Source: CBDCFL01 sp965216135 (GTDB taxonomy: Bacteria > Pseudomonadota > Alphaproteobacteria > Rhodobacterales > Rhodobacteraceae). Taken from it: DNA of 64,000 nt. This document shows, one piece after another, positions 9,517 to 18,256 of the stretch. How positions within the stretch are numbered: position 1 is the first letter of the stretch; every line of letters begins with the position of its first letter. The translations under genes were made by a program, and so were the position numbers. Location: contig CBDCFL010000014.1 in NCBI GenBank assembly GCA_965216135.1, forward strand, positions 29,192-93,191. Direction: 5' to 3'. The notes under the pieces are model-generated. The model worked only from the letters and a program-made list of their open reading frames with translations. It was not told where the DNA came from and did not search any database.

Positions 9517-10203
9517 TTAGTCGCCCAGCGCCTGCTGTATTGCGCCCGCTGAGACGAGGTATAGCGAGGTTGCGACCAGCCCCCAGAGCGCCCAGCTTTC
9601 GGGGTGGAAATCGACCCAAGCCGCCCAACCGGCAAAGCCTGTCCAAGCTATCGCCATGGGCAGCGACAACACCCGCCAGCGCGCGGTGCGCACAGGGTGG
9701 ATGAATTTTATCGGCACGAACATCAGTGCGGCCAGCACGATGATAATTGCCAGCATCACCCAGAAATTCAGCGTCATGGCGAACAGCACAAGCACCACCA
9801 TGTTCCAACACCCAGGGAATCCGGAAAATGAATAATCCTTTGTTTTCATGCGTGTATCAGCGAAATACATGGCGCTGGCAAACGTTATGACGATGATCGC
9901 GATCCAGCCGGTCCAGCCTGGCAGCAGGCCCGATTTGAACAAGGCGTAGGCCGGCACAAAGACATACGTCAGATAATCGATGATCAGGTCGAGCAGAACG
10001 CCGTCGAATTCCGGCGCGTTTGCTTTGACGTCGTATTTGCGCGCCAGCGGGCCGTCGAGGCCGTCGACAAAGAACGCCACCACCAGCCAGAGGAACATCA
10101 GCGACCAGTCCTCTTCAACCGCCGCCAGCATCGCCAGCATCGCAAATACCGCGCCGGTGGCGGTAAACAGGTGGACGGCAAGGGCTTTACGCGCGTGGGA
10201 CAT
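9517..10203 (-). CDS. pcs: Phosphatidylcholine synthase
   Basis: 228 residues, mostly membrane-spanning. It condenses CDP-diacylglycerol with choline to give phosphatidylcholine directly in the inner membrane, a pathway common in alphaproteobacteria. The CDP-alcohol phosphotransferase signature is visible as DGLDGPLARKYDVK followed by EFDGVLLDLIIDY (about residues 48-82), with the conserved Asp residues in place. Length matches Pcs proteins. The gene stands alone on the minus strand and is intact. Confidence 0.93.
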   Translation of the reverse strand: MSHARKALAVHLFTATGAVFAMLAMLAAVEEDWSLMFLWLVVAFFVDGLDGPLARKYDVKANAPEFDGVLLDLIIDYLTYVFVPAYALFKSGLLPGWTGWIAIIVITFASAMYFADTRMKTKDYSFSGFPGCWNMVVLVLFAMTLNFWVMLAIIIVLAALMFVPIKFIHPVRTARWRVLSLPMAIAWTGFAGWAAWVDFHPESWALWGLVATSLYLVSAGAIQQALGD

Positions 10204-10339
10204 GGGCCGTTTCTTTGCAGGAATGAGGCATCAAGGCAACAAGCGGGCAGCGGCCGTCGGCAAATGGCGCGGGCGGGCATCGGTCGGGCCTTGCACGCGG
10301 TGCCAATTAGCGATGTGATCGCATCAGCGTGCGGAGGAT

Positions 10340-10630
10340 TTGGGTATGGATGATGAAACCAACCAAGCTGGCATGACCGGCGAGATGGCGGCGCTGACGC
10401 GCGAAGTGGCGCTGCTCAACCGGCACCGGTTCGTCGTTCTTCACAATTCGCCCATACGTCTGCTGGTATGGCGGTTTGCCGGCGGTCTGGCCTTTGGGCT
10501 GGGCACCGTGGTGGGCGCCTCGCTGGTGGTCTCGATCCTGATATACGCGCTGTCGTCGATCGATTTCATCCCGGTTATCGGCGACTGGGCGGCAAGCATT
10601 GCCCAGGAGATGCAGGCGCAGCCGGACTGA
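10340..10630 (+). CDS. DUF5665-type small membrane protein
   Basis: 96 residues: a polar N-terminus (about 1-40) containing LLNRHRFVVLHNSPIRLLVWRF, then one long hydrophobic segment with Gly residues (about 48-75) and a short acidic tail. This pattern fits the DUF5665 family of uncharacterised single-pass proteins. An alternative start at 10346 (MDDE) is possible. It is divergent from pcs; function unknown. Confidence 0.6.
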   Translation: MGMDDETNQAGMTGEMAALTREVALLNRHRFVVLHNSPIRLLVWRFAGGLAFGLGTVVGASLVVSILIYALSSIDFIPVIGDWAASIAQEMQAQPD

Positions 10631-10645
10631 TCAGCGCCTTGCCGG

Positions 10646-10945
10646 TTAGTCACGGGTTGAGGCGATGGCGGTCATGCGGGTGGTTTTCGGCGGGCCGGTG
10701 AGGGCTGCGCCGATGCGGGTTTTGTAGGCGGCAAAGGCGTCCGATGCCTGGAAGGCCTGGAATGCGGCCTCGTCGGTAAAATCAAGCACGCCGATGAATT
10801 CGGTGGGTTCCTCGGTGGAATAGGCCGCGTAATGCAGGCCGGCGACGCCCTCGGATTTGAGGTCCGCGATGAAGGCGGCCATGGCGTCGCGCCGGGCGTC
10901 GTGGCTGTCGGGCGAGGCTAGGGTGTAGCGGACGAGAAGGGACAT
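10646..10945 (-). CDS. Small ferredoxin-fold (dimeric alpha/beta barrel-like) protein
   Basis: 99 residues without signal peptide or membrane segment. The pattern of strands and helices with the central FIGVLDFTDEAAFQAFQASDAFAAYK resembles EthD/ABM/REDY-like small dimeric barrels. It is convergent with the DUF5665 gene. No catalytic residue can be named and the family call is tentative. Confidence 0.5.
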   Translation of the reverse strand: MSLLVRYTLASPDSHDARRDAMAAFIADLKSEGVAGLHYAAYSTEEPTEFIGVLDFTDEAAFQAFQASDAFAAYKTRIGAALTGPPKTTRMTAIASTRD

Positions 10946-10990
10946 GGGTCGCGGGCTCCTTTGGATTGGAATGCTGGCGAATTGTGCGGC

Positions 10991-11266
10991 CTAGCCGCGG
11001 ATCAGAACCGCACCAGGCGGCACGATGACATTGCAGGACGTGGGCGGTCCTTGATGGCCGGGCGGACGGCCTATGAACCAGACCTTGCAGGTGCCCGGCG
11101 GCGGGAGGTGGCCGGGTGGGATGTCGATGCCGCGGGCTTGTGCCTCGGGGACGGAAAGGATCGCACCGGCGAGTGCCAAGGTGTTGGCCGATTGTACCAG
11201 CTCGGTTGAGGTGCAGGCGGTCAATGTCGCAGCGCAGGCGATAGCGGTGAGAGTGATGCGGATCAT
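10991..11266 (-). CDS. Small lipoprotein
   Basis: 91 residues from ATG 11266, which follows GGAGACCGCCC (a usable ribosome site). The N-terminus MIRITLTAIACAATLTAC is a lipoprotein signal with a lipobox LTAC and lipidated Cys18. The mature part is short, Pro/Gly-rich and contains CKVWFIGRPPGHQGPPTSC, with two Cys that could pair. The longer open frame to 11326 lacks a signal peptide at its start. Function unknown. Confidence 0.65.
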   Translation of the reverse strand: MIRITLTAIACAATLTACTSTELVQSANTLALAGAILSVPEAQARGIDIPPGHLPPPGTCKVWFIGRPPGHQGPPTSCNVIVPPGAVLIRG

Positions 11267-11365
11267 GGGCGGTCTCCGGTTGGCCGTCGTTGCGGGAGGG
11301 GTAGCATGGGGCCGGTGCAATGTCATCGGGGCCGGATGGCTGAGTGGCGAGGTGCGTCCGGTGAG

Positions 11366-11411
11366 CGAAATCTTGAAAAGATTTCGGGTGCGCTTTCTTT
11401 TTAAGAAAGCG
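11366..11411. repeat. Pair of perfect 9 bp hairpins
   Basis: CGAAATCTT-GAA-AAGATTTCG (11366-11386) is followed after four bases by CGCTTTCTT-TTT-AAGAAAGCG (11391-11411). Both have 3 nt loops. They lie upstream of the lipoprotein gene with no coding context. Such twin hairpins resemble intergenic repeats of this order; a bidirectional terminator role is possible. Confidence 0.6.
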
Positions 11412-11607
11412 GTTGCGTCGTGTTCAGGTTAACCAGCGCACCGGGGCACGATTGCAGATGAGGAGCGCCCGGAATGGTGTCCAGTGGACACCATTCAGCG
11501 ACGAACGGCGCGCCGCAAGGCGAGGCGGCCACCGCCATTGAGGTCGGGGTCCCGGATCAAGTCCGGGACGTGAAGCGCCCATGCCCGGAACAGCCGCGAA
11601 GCGGCCC

Positions 11608-11740
11608 GGGCAGCGCCCGACCGCCCCGGAGGGCGGGCGCTCTTGCGACGTTGCTCACCCGAACAGACGGAGGATGTGGCGGGGCGATAAAGCGAAGACC
11701 TCAGGCCTCGGCAGCGCCCACCCGCGGTCGGGCGCTGCCC
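11608..11740. repeat. MITE-like repeat, short (internally deleted) copy, 133 bp
   Basis: The ends are the perfect 16 bp inverted repeat GGGCAGCGCCCGACCG and CGGTCGGGCGCTGCCC. The inside holds the family-typical block around CACCCGAACAGACGGAGG and ATAAAGCG. It has no coding capacity. Other copies lie at 29318, 39333, 42204, 43855 and 44157. Confidence 0.85.
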
Positions 11741-11769
11741 TATTGTTGCATGGCGTGGAAGTTGGAAGA

Positions 11770-11850
11770 GTAAGGTGCTTGCGAGCACGCACCTTACGCT
11801 TGCTGGGCAAATAAAAGGGGCATCCCAATCAGGAGATGCCCCATATTTTG
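11770..11850 (+). terminator. Stem-loop followed by a Rho-independent terminator; possible small RNA 3' end
   Basis: The first hairpin is GTAAGGTGC/GCACCTTAC (11770-11797). The second is GGGGCATC/GATGCCCC (11817-11842) followed by ATATTTTG. No gene on the plus strand ends here, so the structure may terminate a small RNA or be the remnant of a lost gene. IS481 inserted just after the T-run. Confidence 0.5.
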
Positions 11851-11853
11851 AAC

Positions 11854-13086
11854 TGTAGTGGTTCAGACTTGATCTGACAGTTACGCGTTTTTCAGGCGGC
11901 ATTTGTCAGGTCACATTCAGTTCACGAACTTTTCCTTCCAAATCTTCTTGCCCTCGATCATGGTCTCAATTGGGGTGCGACCGCAACACATTTTGCCCTG
12001 ATGAGTTCGTTCGGTGTTGTAGAAGTCGATCCATTGATCCAGATCGGCCTGCAAGGCTTCGACAGTTTCGTAGAGCTTCTTGCGGAATGTGATCTGATAA
12101 AACTCCTGCAGGATTGTTTTGTGGAAGCGTTCGCAAATCCCGTTGGTTTGGGGCGATTTAACCTTGGTCTTGGTGTGGTCAATGTCGTTGATTGCCAGGA
12201 AGAGCTGGTAGTCGTGTTTGTCGACCCGGCCGCAGTATTCGGTTCCGCGGTCGGTCAGAATGCGCAGCACCGGAAGGTCGTGTTCCTCATGGAAAGGCAG
12301 CACCCGATCGTTGAGCAGATCAGCCGCAGTTATCGGCGTTTTGGTGGTGTAGAGCTTGGCATGTGCCACCTTGCAATAGGTGTCCACATAGGTCTGCTGA
12401 TAGACCCGCCCGACACCCTTGAGAGTGCCAACATAGAACGTGTCCTGAGAGCCCAGATAGCCAGGGTGCGCGGTCTCAATCTCGCCACAGGCTTCATCGT
12501 CCAGCTTCTTCTTCTCAAGGGCCTGAACCTGAGCTTCGGTAAGAATGCCACCTTCCTCTGCCACCTTGGCTTCCAGCGCCTTCAGGCGGGTTTTGAAGTT
12601 CGCCAGATCATGCCGCAACCAGATGGATCGCACGCCAGAGGGCGAGACGAAGACCCCCAGCTTGCGCAGCTCATTGGAGGTGCGGGCCTGACCGTAGGCC
12701 GGGAAGTCCGTGGCCGATTTTATGACCGCCTGTTCGGTCGCCTCGTCCACCCGGTTGGCCAGATTGGGCTTGCGCCGGGTGCGTTCAAAAAGAGCTTCAA
12801 CGCCGCCATCATCGACGGCTGATTTATAGCGATAGAATGTATCCCGCGACATGCCCATGACCTGACAGGCTTTGGACACATTACCCAATTCGTCGGCCAA
12901 GTTCAGCAAGCCGACTTTGTGTTTGATGATCTTGTCTGTAGTATTCAACATCGTGGTTTCCTCGTTTTGTGGTTTGGTTTGCACCACCATCAAAACGGAT
13001 AACCGCAGTCTCTTTCAAGAGATGCACCGCCCCCAATTCAATCTAAAAGATTGGGGGCGGTGTCAGATCAAATCGGAACTAATACA
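11854..13086 (-). mobile_element. IS481-family insertion sequence, 1233 bp
   Basis: The ends are TGTAGTGGTTCAGACTTGAT on the left and, read inward, TGTATTAGTTCCGATTTGAT on the right, each running on into CTGACA. The flanks carry a 7 bp direct repeat TTTGAAC (11847-11853 and 13087-13093). A single intact transposase gene fills it. Confidence 0.9.
11917..12951 (-). CDS. IS481-family transposase
   Basis: 344 residues from ATG 12951 (MLNTTDKI); an earlier in-frame start exists at 12993. The N-terminal helix-turn-helix (GNVSKACQVMGMSRDTFYRY) is followed by an rve integrase core: YVDTYCKVAHAKLY for the first Asp, ILTDRGTEYCG for the second and SPQTNGICERFHKTILQEF for the Glu. The reading frame is intact. 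Confidence 0.92.
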   Translation of the reverse strand: MLNTTDKIIKHKVGLLNLADELGNVSKACQVMGMSRDTFYRYKSAVDDGGVEALFERTRRKPNLANRVDEATEQAVIKSATDFPAYGQARTSNELRKLGVFVSPSGVRSIWLRHDLANFKTRLKALEAKVAEEGGILTEAQVQALEKKKLDDEACGEIETAHPGYLGSQDTFYVGTLKGVGRVYQQTYVDTYCKVAHAKLYTTKTPITAADLLNDRVLPFHEEHDLPVLRILTDRGTEYCGRVDKHDYQLFLAINDIDHTKTKVKSPQTNGICERFHKTILQEFYQITFRKKLYETVEALQADLDQWIDFYNTERTHQGKMCCGRTPIETMIEGKKIWKEKFVN

Positions 13087-13112
13087 TTTGAACCAACCGA
13101 AAAATTCTTGAC

Positions 13113-13364
13113 CTACGTGGCCTTCAAAACAATCACGAGAATTGGATACAATAACCGTTGACCTGCCGCCATTAACCAATGCTTTGCTTCGCGTCGGCAT
13201 AAACGTCTTGCTGCCATTTCTCCTTTCGTCTTCAGTTCGCGCAGATATTTTCTCTGCAAGTTGATCCGGTACTCGCCGAATTCGCGTTTCGGCCAAACGG
13301 CGATGTACAGTGGCACCCTAACCCACCACGGGGGAGAGGTTCGGGGACTTTTTGGGTCGACCAT
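13113..13364 (-). CDS. Small protein downstream of padR (possible permease-prefix-like domain)
   Basis: 83 residues; the ATG at 13364 overlaps the original end of the padR pseudogene, so the two were probably co-translated. The sequence has PPWWVRVPLYIAVWPKREFGEYRINLQRKYLREL, a basic middle and a hydrophobic end (LLYPILVIVL). The pairing of a PadR regulator with a short N-terminal-type domain recalls permease-prefix proteins, but there is no permease. Function unknown; the family call is a guess. Confidence 0.45.
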   Translation of the reverse strand: MVDPKSPRTSPPWWVRVPLYIAVWPKREFGEYRINLQRKYLRELKTKGEMAARRLCRREAKHWLMAAGQRLLYPILVIVLKAT

Positions 13365-13828
13365 TTTCTCTCTCCTTAGAGATCCGCTGGTCGGCTGAAC
13401 CGAGATTTAGGTAAGCGCCCGCTGCATCCAGAGCCTTCTTGCCGGTTGCGGTTAGTTCGTAGAACTTTCGCGGTCGCCCTCTCGATCGTTTAGAAGGCTT
13501 GGATTGGGATACCTCCGGGACATCGGTGACTAGGCCACCTTGCCGGTTGCGGTTAGTTCGTAGAACTTTCGCGGTCGCCCTCTCGATCGTTTAGAAGGCT
13601 TGGATTGGGATACCTCCGGGACATCGGTGACTAGGCCACCCATTTCTAGGCGGCGAAGTGCAACAAATACCTGCGCATCTGCTACTTCTCTCCCGGTCAT
13701 GTCGGACACGCGCTTTGCAATAGCTGTGCCGTATGCAGCAGCTGGCGCGTTTTCAATTGCCGACATGATCGCCATCTGCACTAATCCCAGTGTGCGATGG
13801 CGGTTGTACAGTTTGATGTTTTGCTCAT
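13318..13828 (-). pseudogene. PadR-family transcriptional regulator, broken
   Basis: From ATG 13828 (after AAAGGAGAAAAAC) the frame meets a stop after 15 codons, while RTLGLVQMAIMSAIENAPAA and the winged-helix part (REVADAQVFVALRRLEMGG) continue in the next frame, implying a 1 bp loss near codon 7. Near the 3' end a 101 bp tandem duplication (13439-13640) shifts the frame again, giving a stop after TATGKVA. With one copy removed the protein continues GKKALDAAGAYLNLGSADQR to a stop at 13318-13320. PadR proteins repress by winged-helix DNA binding; this one is probably dead. Confidence 0.75.
13439..13640. repeat. 101 bp perfect tandem duplication inside padR
   Basis: Positions 13439-13539 and 13540-13640 are identical. 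The unit length is not a multiple of three, so the second copy frameshifts the gene. The perfect identity indicates a very recent event or an assembly artefact. Confidence 0.9.
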
Positions 13829-14095
13829 GTTTTTCTCCTTTGCCAGCCGCGCAATTTCTTAAGGCGGGCCATTTGGTTGTGCGAAACCATGAGGTTTCAC
13901 TTTCAGTTGGACGGCCATATTGATGTCCATTGCGATTTTGGACCGTCCGCCCCCTCCATTCAGACCCATGCGATTGGATGCAAATCGAGAGCGCTGTTCC
14001 TTGGCTATCTTGCTGCAACTCACGGAACATTGTTAATATAGCAAGTGGTAGGTTATTCGTCAATCCCATTTTCTGGCAAATAATTTACGCCATTG

Positions 14096-16258
14096 TTACC
14101 GCTTGCTGTACTTCCCCCGCAGCCCAGCCCTTCCCCTCCGACTCCGCCCCGCACCCTTCCCCCCACCAGCCGCCGCCACCGCGTATTGCCGCGCCATCGG
14201 GTCATCGGCCACCACCAGGTCCACCGCTTCCAGCCGTTTCACCTCATCGCGCAGACGCGCCGCTTCCTCGAATTCCAGGTTCTCGGCGGCCTTCCTCATG
14301 TCCACCCTGAGCCCCTCCAGATGCGCCGCAAGGTTCGCGCCGACCAGTGGTTTTTCGACGCTTGCTGTCACCCGCGCCATGTCGGTGTCGCCTTTGTAAA
14401 GGCCGCTCAGCACGTCGCTCACGTTCTTCTTGATGGTCTCGGGCGTGATGTCGTGCTCGACATTATACGCCGCCTGCTTTTCGCGCCGCCGGTTGGTCTC
14501 GGCCAGCGCGCGTTCGATCGAGCCGGTGATCCGGTCGGCATACATGATCACCCGGCCATCAACGTTCCTCGCCGCCCGGCCGATGGTCTGGATCAGCGAG
14601 GTTTCGGAGCGCAAAAACCCCTCCTTATCCGCATCCAGAATCGCCACCAACGCGCATTCGGGAATATCCAGCCCCTCGCGCAATAGGTTGATGCCGACCA
14701 GCACGTCGAACGCGCCAAGGCGCAAATCGCGCAGGATTTCAATGCGTTCCAGTGTATCGATGTCGGAATGCATATAGCGCACGCGGATGCCCAGATCGTG
14801 CATATATTCGGTCAGATCCTCGGCCATGCGTTTGGTCAGCGTGGTCACCAGCGTGCGGTAACCGGCTTGCGCGACCTTGCGCACCTCATCCAGCAAATCG
14901 TCGACCTGCATCTCGACGGGGCGGATTTCAACCGGCGGGTCCAGAAGGCCGGTGGGGCGGATCACCTGTTCAACAAAAACGCCCGATGATTGCTCCAGCT
15001 CCCACTTCTGCGGGGTGGCCGAAACGAACACCGATTGCGGGCGCATGGCGTCCCATTCCTCAAACTTCAGCGGCCGGTTATCCATGCAGGACGGGAGGCG
15101 GAAGCCGTGTTCGGCCAGAGTGAATTTGCGCCGGTAATCACCTTTGTACATACCGCCGATCTGGGGTACCGAGACGTGGCTTTCATCAGCGAAAACAATG
15201 GCATTGTCGGGGATGAACTCAAACAGCGTCGGCGGCGGTTCACCCGGCGCGCGCCCGGTCAGATAGCGCGAATAGTTCTCGATGCCGTTGCAGTGGCCGG
15301 TGGCTTCCAGCATTTCCAGATCGAAATTGCAGCGCTGTTCAAGGCGCTGGGCTTCCAGCAGTTTGCCCTCATTGACCAGCTGATCCAGCCGCTGGCGCAA
15401 TTCTTCTTTGATCGAGATGATGGCCTGCTGCAGGGTTGGCCTGGGCGTGACGTAGTGGGAATTGGCATAGACACGGATTTGCTCGAAGCTGTCGGTCTTT
15501 TCGCCGGCGAGCGGGTCAAATTCGGTAATCTTCTCAAGTTCTTCGCCAAAGAAGCTCAACGTCCAGGCCCGGTCTTCGAGGTGGGCTGGCCAGATCTCCA
15601 GGCTGTCACCGCGCACCCGGAACGTACCGCGCTGAAATCCCGCGTCGTTGCGTTTGTACTGCTGGGCGACCAGATCGGCCATGATCTGGCGCTGGTTGTA
15701 AGACTTGCCGGCTTTCAGATCCTGGGTCATGGCGCCGTAGGTCTCGACCGAACCGATGCCGTAGATGCAACTGACCGAGGCGACGATGATCACGTCATCG
15801 CGCTCCAGAAGCGCGCGGGTGGCCGAGTGGCGCATCCGGTCGATCTGGTCGTTGATCTGGCTTTCTTTTTCGATGTAGGTGTCCGAGCGGGGCACATAGG
15901 CCTCGGGCTGATAATAATCATAGAAGCTAACGAAATATTCGACGGCATTGTCGGGGAAAAACCCTTTCATCTCGCCATAAAGCTGCGCGGCAAGGGTTTT
16001 GTTAGGGGCCAGAATGATCGCCGGGCGCTGGGTTTCTTCGATAACCTTGGCCATGGTAAAGGTCTTGCCGGTGCCGGTGGCCCCGAGCAGCACCTGATTT
16101 TGTTCGCTATCGTTGATGCCTGTCACCAGCTCGGCGATGGCGGTGGGCTGGTCCCCGGCGGGCGAAAATTCGGAGTGCATGACCAGCGCGCGCCCACCTT
16201 CCAGCTTGACGCGGCTTTTGATCTCTTGTTGCGGGGCGTGAAGTACCGGCTGCGACAT
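14096..16258 (-). CDS. uvrB: Excinuclease ABC subunit B
   Basis: 720 residues from ATG 16258 (MSQPVLHAP); an in-frame start at 16291 would add 11 residues. UvrB verifies lesions and loads UvrC in nucleotide excision repair. Visible are Walker A GATGTGKT (59-66), the beta-hairpin YYQPEAYVPRSDTYIEKE (about 101-118), the DESH helicase box, motif VI-like QTIGRAARN, and a C-terminal UVR domain (LRVDMRKAAENLEFEEAARLRDEV). It ends in a basic Gly-rich tail. It is a full-length intact gene. Confidence 0.97.
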   Translation of the reverse strand: MSQPVLHAPQQEIKSRVKLEGGRALVMHSEFSPAGDQPTAIAELVTGINDSEQNQVLLGATGTGKTFTMAKVIEETQRPAIILAPNKTLAAQLYGEMKGFFPDNAVEYFVSFYDYYQPEAYVPRSDTYIEKESQINDQIDRMRHSATRALLERDDVIIVASVSCIYGIGSVETYGAMTQDLKAGKSYNQRQIMADLVAQQYKRNDAGFQRGTFRVRGDSLEIWPAHLEDRAWTLSFFGEELEKITEFDPLAGEKTDSFEQIRVYANSHYVTPRPTLQQAIISIKEELRQRLDQLVNEGKLLEAQRLEQRCNFDLEMLEATGHCNGIENYSRYLTGRAPGEPPPTLFEFIPDNAIVFADESHVSVPQIGGMYKGDYRRKFTLAEHGFRLPSCMDNRPLKFEEWDAMRPQSVFVSATPQKWELEQSSGVFVEQVIRPTGLLDPPVEIRPVEMQVDDLLDEVRKVAQAGYRTLVTTLTKRMAEDLTEYMHDLGIRVRYMHSDIDTLERIEILRDLRLGAFDVLVGINLLREGLDIPECALVAILDADKEGFLRSETSLIQTIGRAARNVDGRVIMYADRITGSIERALAETNRRREKQAAYNVEHDITPETIKKNVSDVLSGLYKGDTDMARVTASVEKPLVGANLAAHLEGLRVDMRKAAENLEFEEAARLRDEVKRLEAVDLVVADDPMARQYAVAAAGGGKGAGRSRRGRAGLRGKYSKR

Positions 16259-17030
16259 GAAGGCGACTCCTGACCCCGAAGATTTGATCACTTTTTGTTC
16301 TTATGCAAGAGGCGACGGAAAGGCGATGCGGGGTGGACGTGCATCGGCATTGAGGCGAGTTATTCGCGCGGCAGGATAATATCCATCCGAGCGATCTTTT
16401 GTTCGGTGAATTCGACAAGTTCTTGATAGCAGTCAATCACCGTTTGGCGAAGCCAAAGAAGTGCCGGATCATTGGCCAACCGTGAACTCCAAAAAAACCT
16501 GAACGATGATTCCAAACCTCCGATTGGTGACTGCAATATGCGCAGATTGTGGACCTCTATGTCGTCCACAAGAGCAACGCCAAAACTGTTAGACAGGAAA
16601 TTGGTGCGGGTGAGCAAAGGCGCGATGGCGCCAAAATCGGGAACGCGGGTGCCGATGGTGCGATCCAGCATTAACTCGGCCGTACGTCTTTCGATTGCGC
16701 CGCGGTCAAAGGCACCTATGTCAATCATAATATGCGGCCATCTCAGCCAGGCCGCTTGTGACCAGTTTTGCAAAGCCGGATGGCCGGAGCGGGAAAAGGT
16801 GTACATCGCTAAAGGCGGCATGGATTTGTCGGAGACACCGTCTGTCGGGCGGGTCTGACGGCCCAACATGGCCAAATCGACCAGGCCTTCGGCAACTTGC
16901 TTCGGGGTTCGCTCGGTCGGATGGGCCCACTCCAGCTTTACATTCGGTGCTTGGGCATTGACGCGCTCGTAGACCCGGCTCATCAGCCCCGGCAATGTTA
17001 CCATGGCCACCCGAAAGACGCGCTGACTAG

Positions 17031-17867
17031 GGGGTGTTGACGTTCATCGTGTTTGAATGACGATTGCAGCAAGCGAGATGAATGCTTTGAAGCTGTCATC
17101 TGTTTTGCAGGAACGCATTGCGATCCCTCTGTATTCCTTCAGCTTTCCGAAGAAGTTTTCGACCAGGTGACGCCATTTGTAGGTGTGGCGGTCGAACTCC
17201 GCCGGGAAGCGGCGGTTTGATTTTGGAGGGATTACCGGCTCGATCCCGGCACTGGTCAGCGCTTCGCGCAGCCAGTTCGCGTCGAAGGCACGGTCGGCGA
17301 GAAACTGGTCGCAGGTGAGGCCCTCGATCAGTGCGGCGGTACCCCGCAGGTCATGCGCCTGACCGGGCAGAAGGCGGAAGTCGATCAGATTGCCGAGCGC
17401 GTCCGTCAGAGCCATGATCTTTGTCGTTATCCCGCCGCGAGAGCGTCCGATGGCTTGGCTTTGAGTCCCCCTTTTGCGCCCTGACCGTGTCGGTGGACTT
17501 TGACGATACTACCGTCGATCATCGTGTATTCGAAGTCTGCATCTTCGGCTAATACCCTGAACATACGATAGAAAGCGTCGGCCCTCACCCACCTTCGGAA
17601 GCGCTTGAACACGCTGTTCCAGCGCCCGAACTCTTCCGGCAGGTCGCGCCAGGGGCATCCGGTCCGCGAGATCCAGAGAACTGCCTCGACAAACCGGCGC
17701 GGGTCAGGGCCGGTGCGACCGGGGTCGCATTCCCGGCCAAGGCAGTGCGGTGCGATGACAGCCCATTGGGCGTCGGTCAGAACTGTGCGGATCAAGGCTG
17801 CTCTCCTCTGTTTGCAACCTTGAATCAGTCATCAGCCGATTTGGGAATCCCTAAACGTCAACAAGCC
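17031..17867 (-). mobile_element. IS5-family (IS427-like) insertion sequence, 837 bp, copy 1
   Basis: The ends are GGGGTGTTGACGTT and, inward from the right, GGCTTGTTGACGTT. A CTAG duplication lies at 17027-17030 and 17868-17871. The same element, with identical encoded proteins and identical length, lies in the other orientation at 61559-62395. Confidence 0.95.
17044..17795 (-). CDS. IS5-family transposase, two frames (OrfA 17795-17427, OrfB 17415-17044)
   Basis: OrfA (122 residues, TTG start) has the DUF4096-like N-terminus and the first Asp in YTMIDGSIVKVHRHG. OrfB (123 residues) has LADRAFDANWL and the C-terminal FFGKLKEYRGIAMR with the catalytic Glu. In related elements OrfA and OrfB are fused by ribosomal frameshifting; an AAAAGGGGG run lies before the OrfA stop. 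Its identity to the second copy suggests an active element. Confidence 0.88.
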
Positions 17868-18155
17868 CTAGTTGCCGGATCGAAAGGTTGCGGCGGCGTG
17901 ACGGCCCTTTGAATTGAGCGCAGGATCGGCCGCACATCGTCGATCAATTTCAGCGCAAATGGGCACGGCTGCATTTTTCCGTCGACTTTGACCATCAGCG
18001 GATCGCCCAGCTGGTCACGCAATCGGCCCAGCGCGTGGCTGACTGCGGATGGGGTTTTGCCCAGCTTATCGGCCGCGACCGTAACGCTGCGCGTGTCCAT
18101 AAGTGCTTGGAATGTCACAAGCAAATTTAGGTCGAGGCGGTGCAGCTGAATTTCG

Positions 18156-18170
18156 TTCATTGTGAATGAA
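18156..18170. promoter_or_regulatory. Candidate LysR operator in the lysR-sulfotransferase divergent region
   Basis: TTCATT-GTG-AATGAA is a perfect inverted repeat overlapping the lysR start codon, 87 bp upstream of the sulfotransferase gene. LysR proteins usually bind dyads in such divergent regions. The role is inferred from position only. Confidence 0.35.
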
Positions 18171-18256
18171 ATCGTTTCGTTTGAGAAAATATGAATTCTG
18201 TTCAATGAATAAATGGCGACAGACCAAAACGCAACTGGGATAGACGGAGGATACCC

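Larger units (their letters stand above)
16360..18160 (-). pseudogene. LysR-family regulator split by an IS5/IS427-type element
   Basis: The N-terminal part (ATG 18160 to 17868) has the LysR helix-turn-helix RSVTVAADKLGKTPSAVSHA. The C-terminal part (17026 to 16360) has the substrate-binding domain. Removing 17031-17867 and one CTAG joins them in frame (QPFDPAT-SQRVFRVAMVTLPGL). LysR proteins usually control a divergently transcribed neighbour, here the sulfotransferase gene at 18257. The lesion should leave only a DNA-binding stub. Confidence 0.9.

Noticed and set aside
11495..11902. Open frames across the 11.5-11.9 kb repeats
   Set aside because: They follow the GC-rich inverted repeats on both strands, have no ribosome site and no family-like motif.
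12001..12822. Plus-strand open frame of 273 codons inside IS481
   Set aside because: It is antisense to the intact IS481 transposase, which has all catalytic motifs.
14990..16273. Plus-strand frame of 427 codons opposite uvrB
   Set aside because: It is a GC-skew shadow of uvrB with no recognisable domain.
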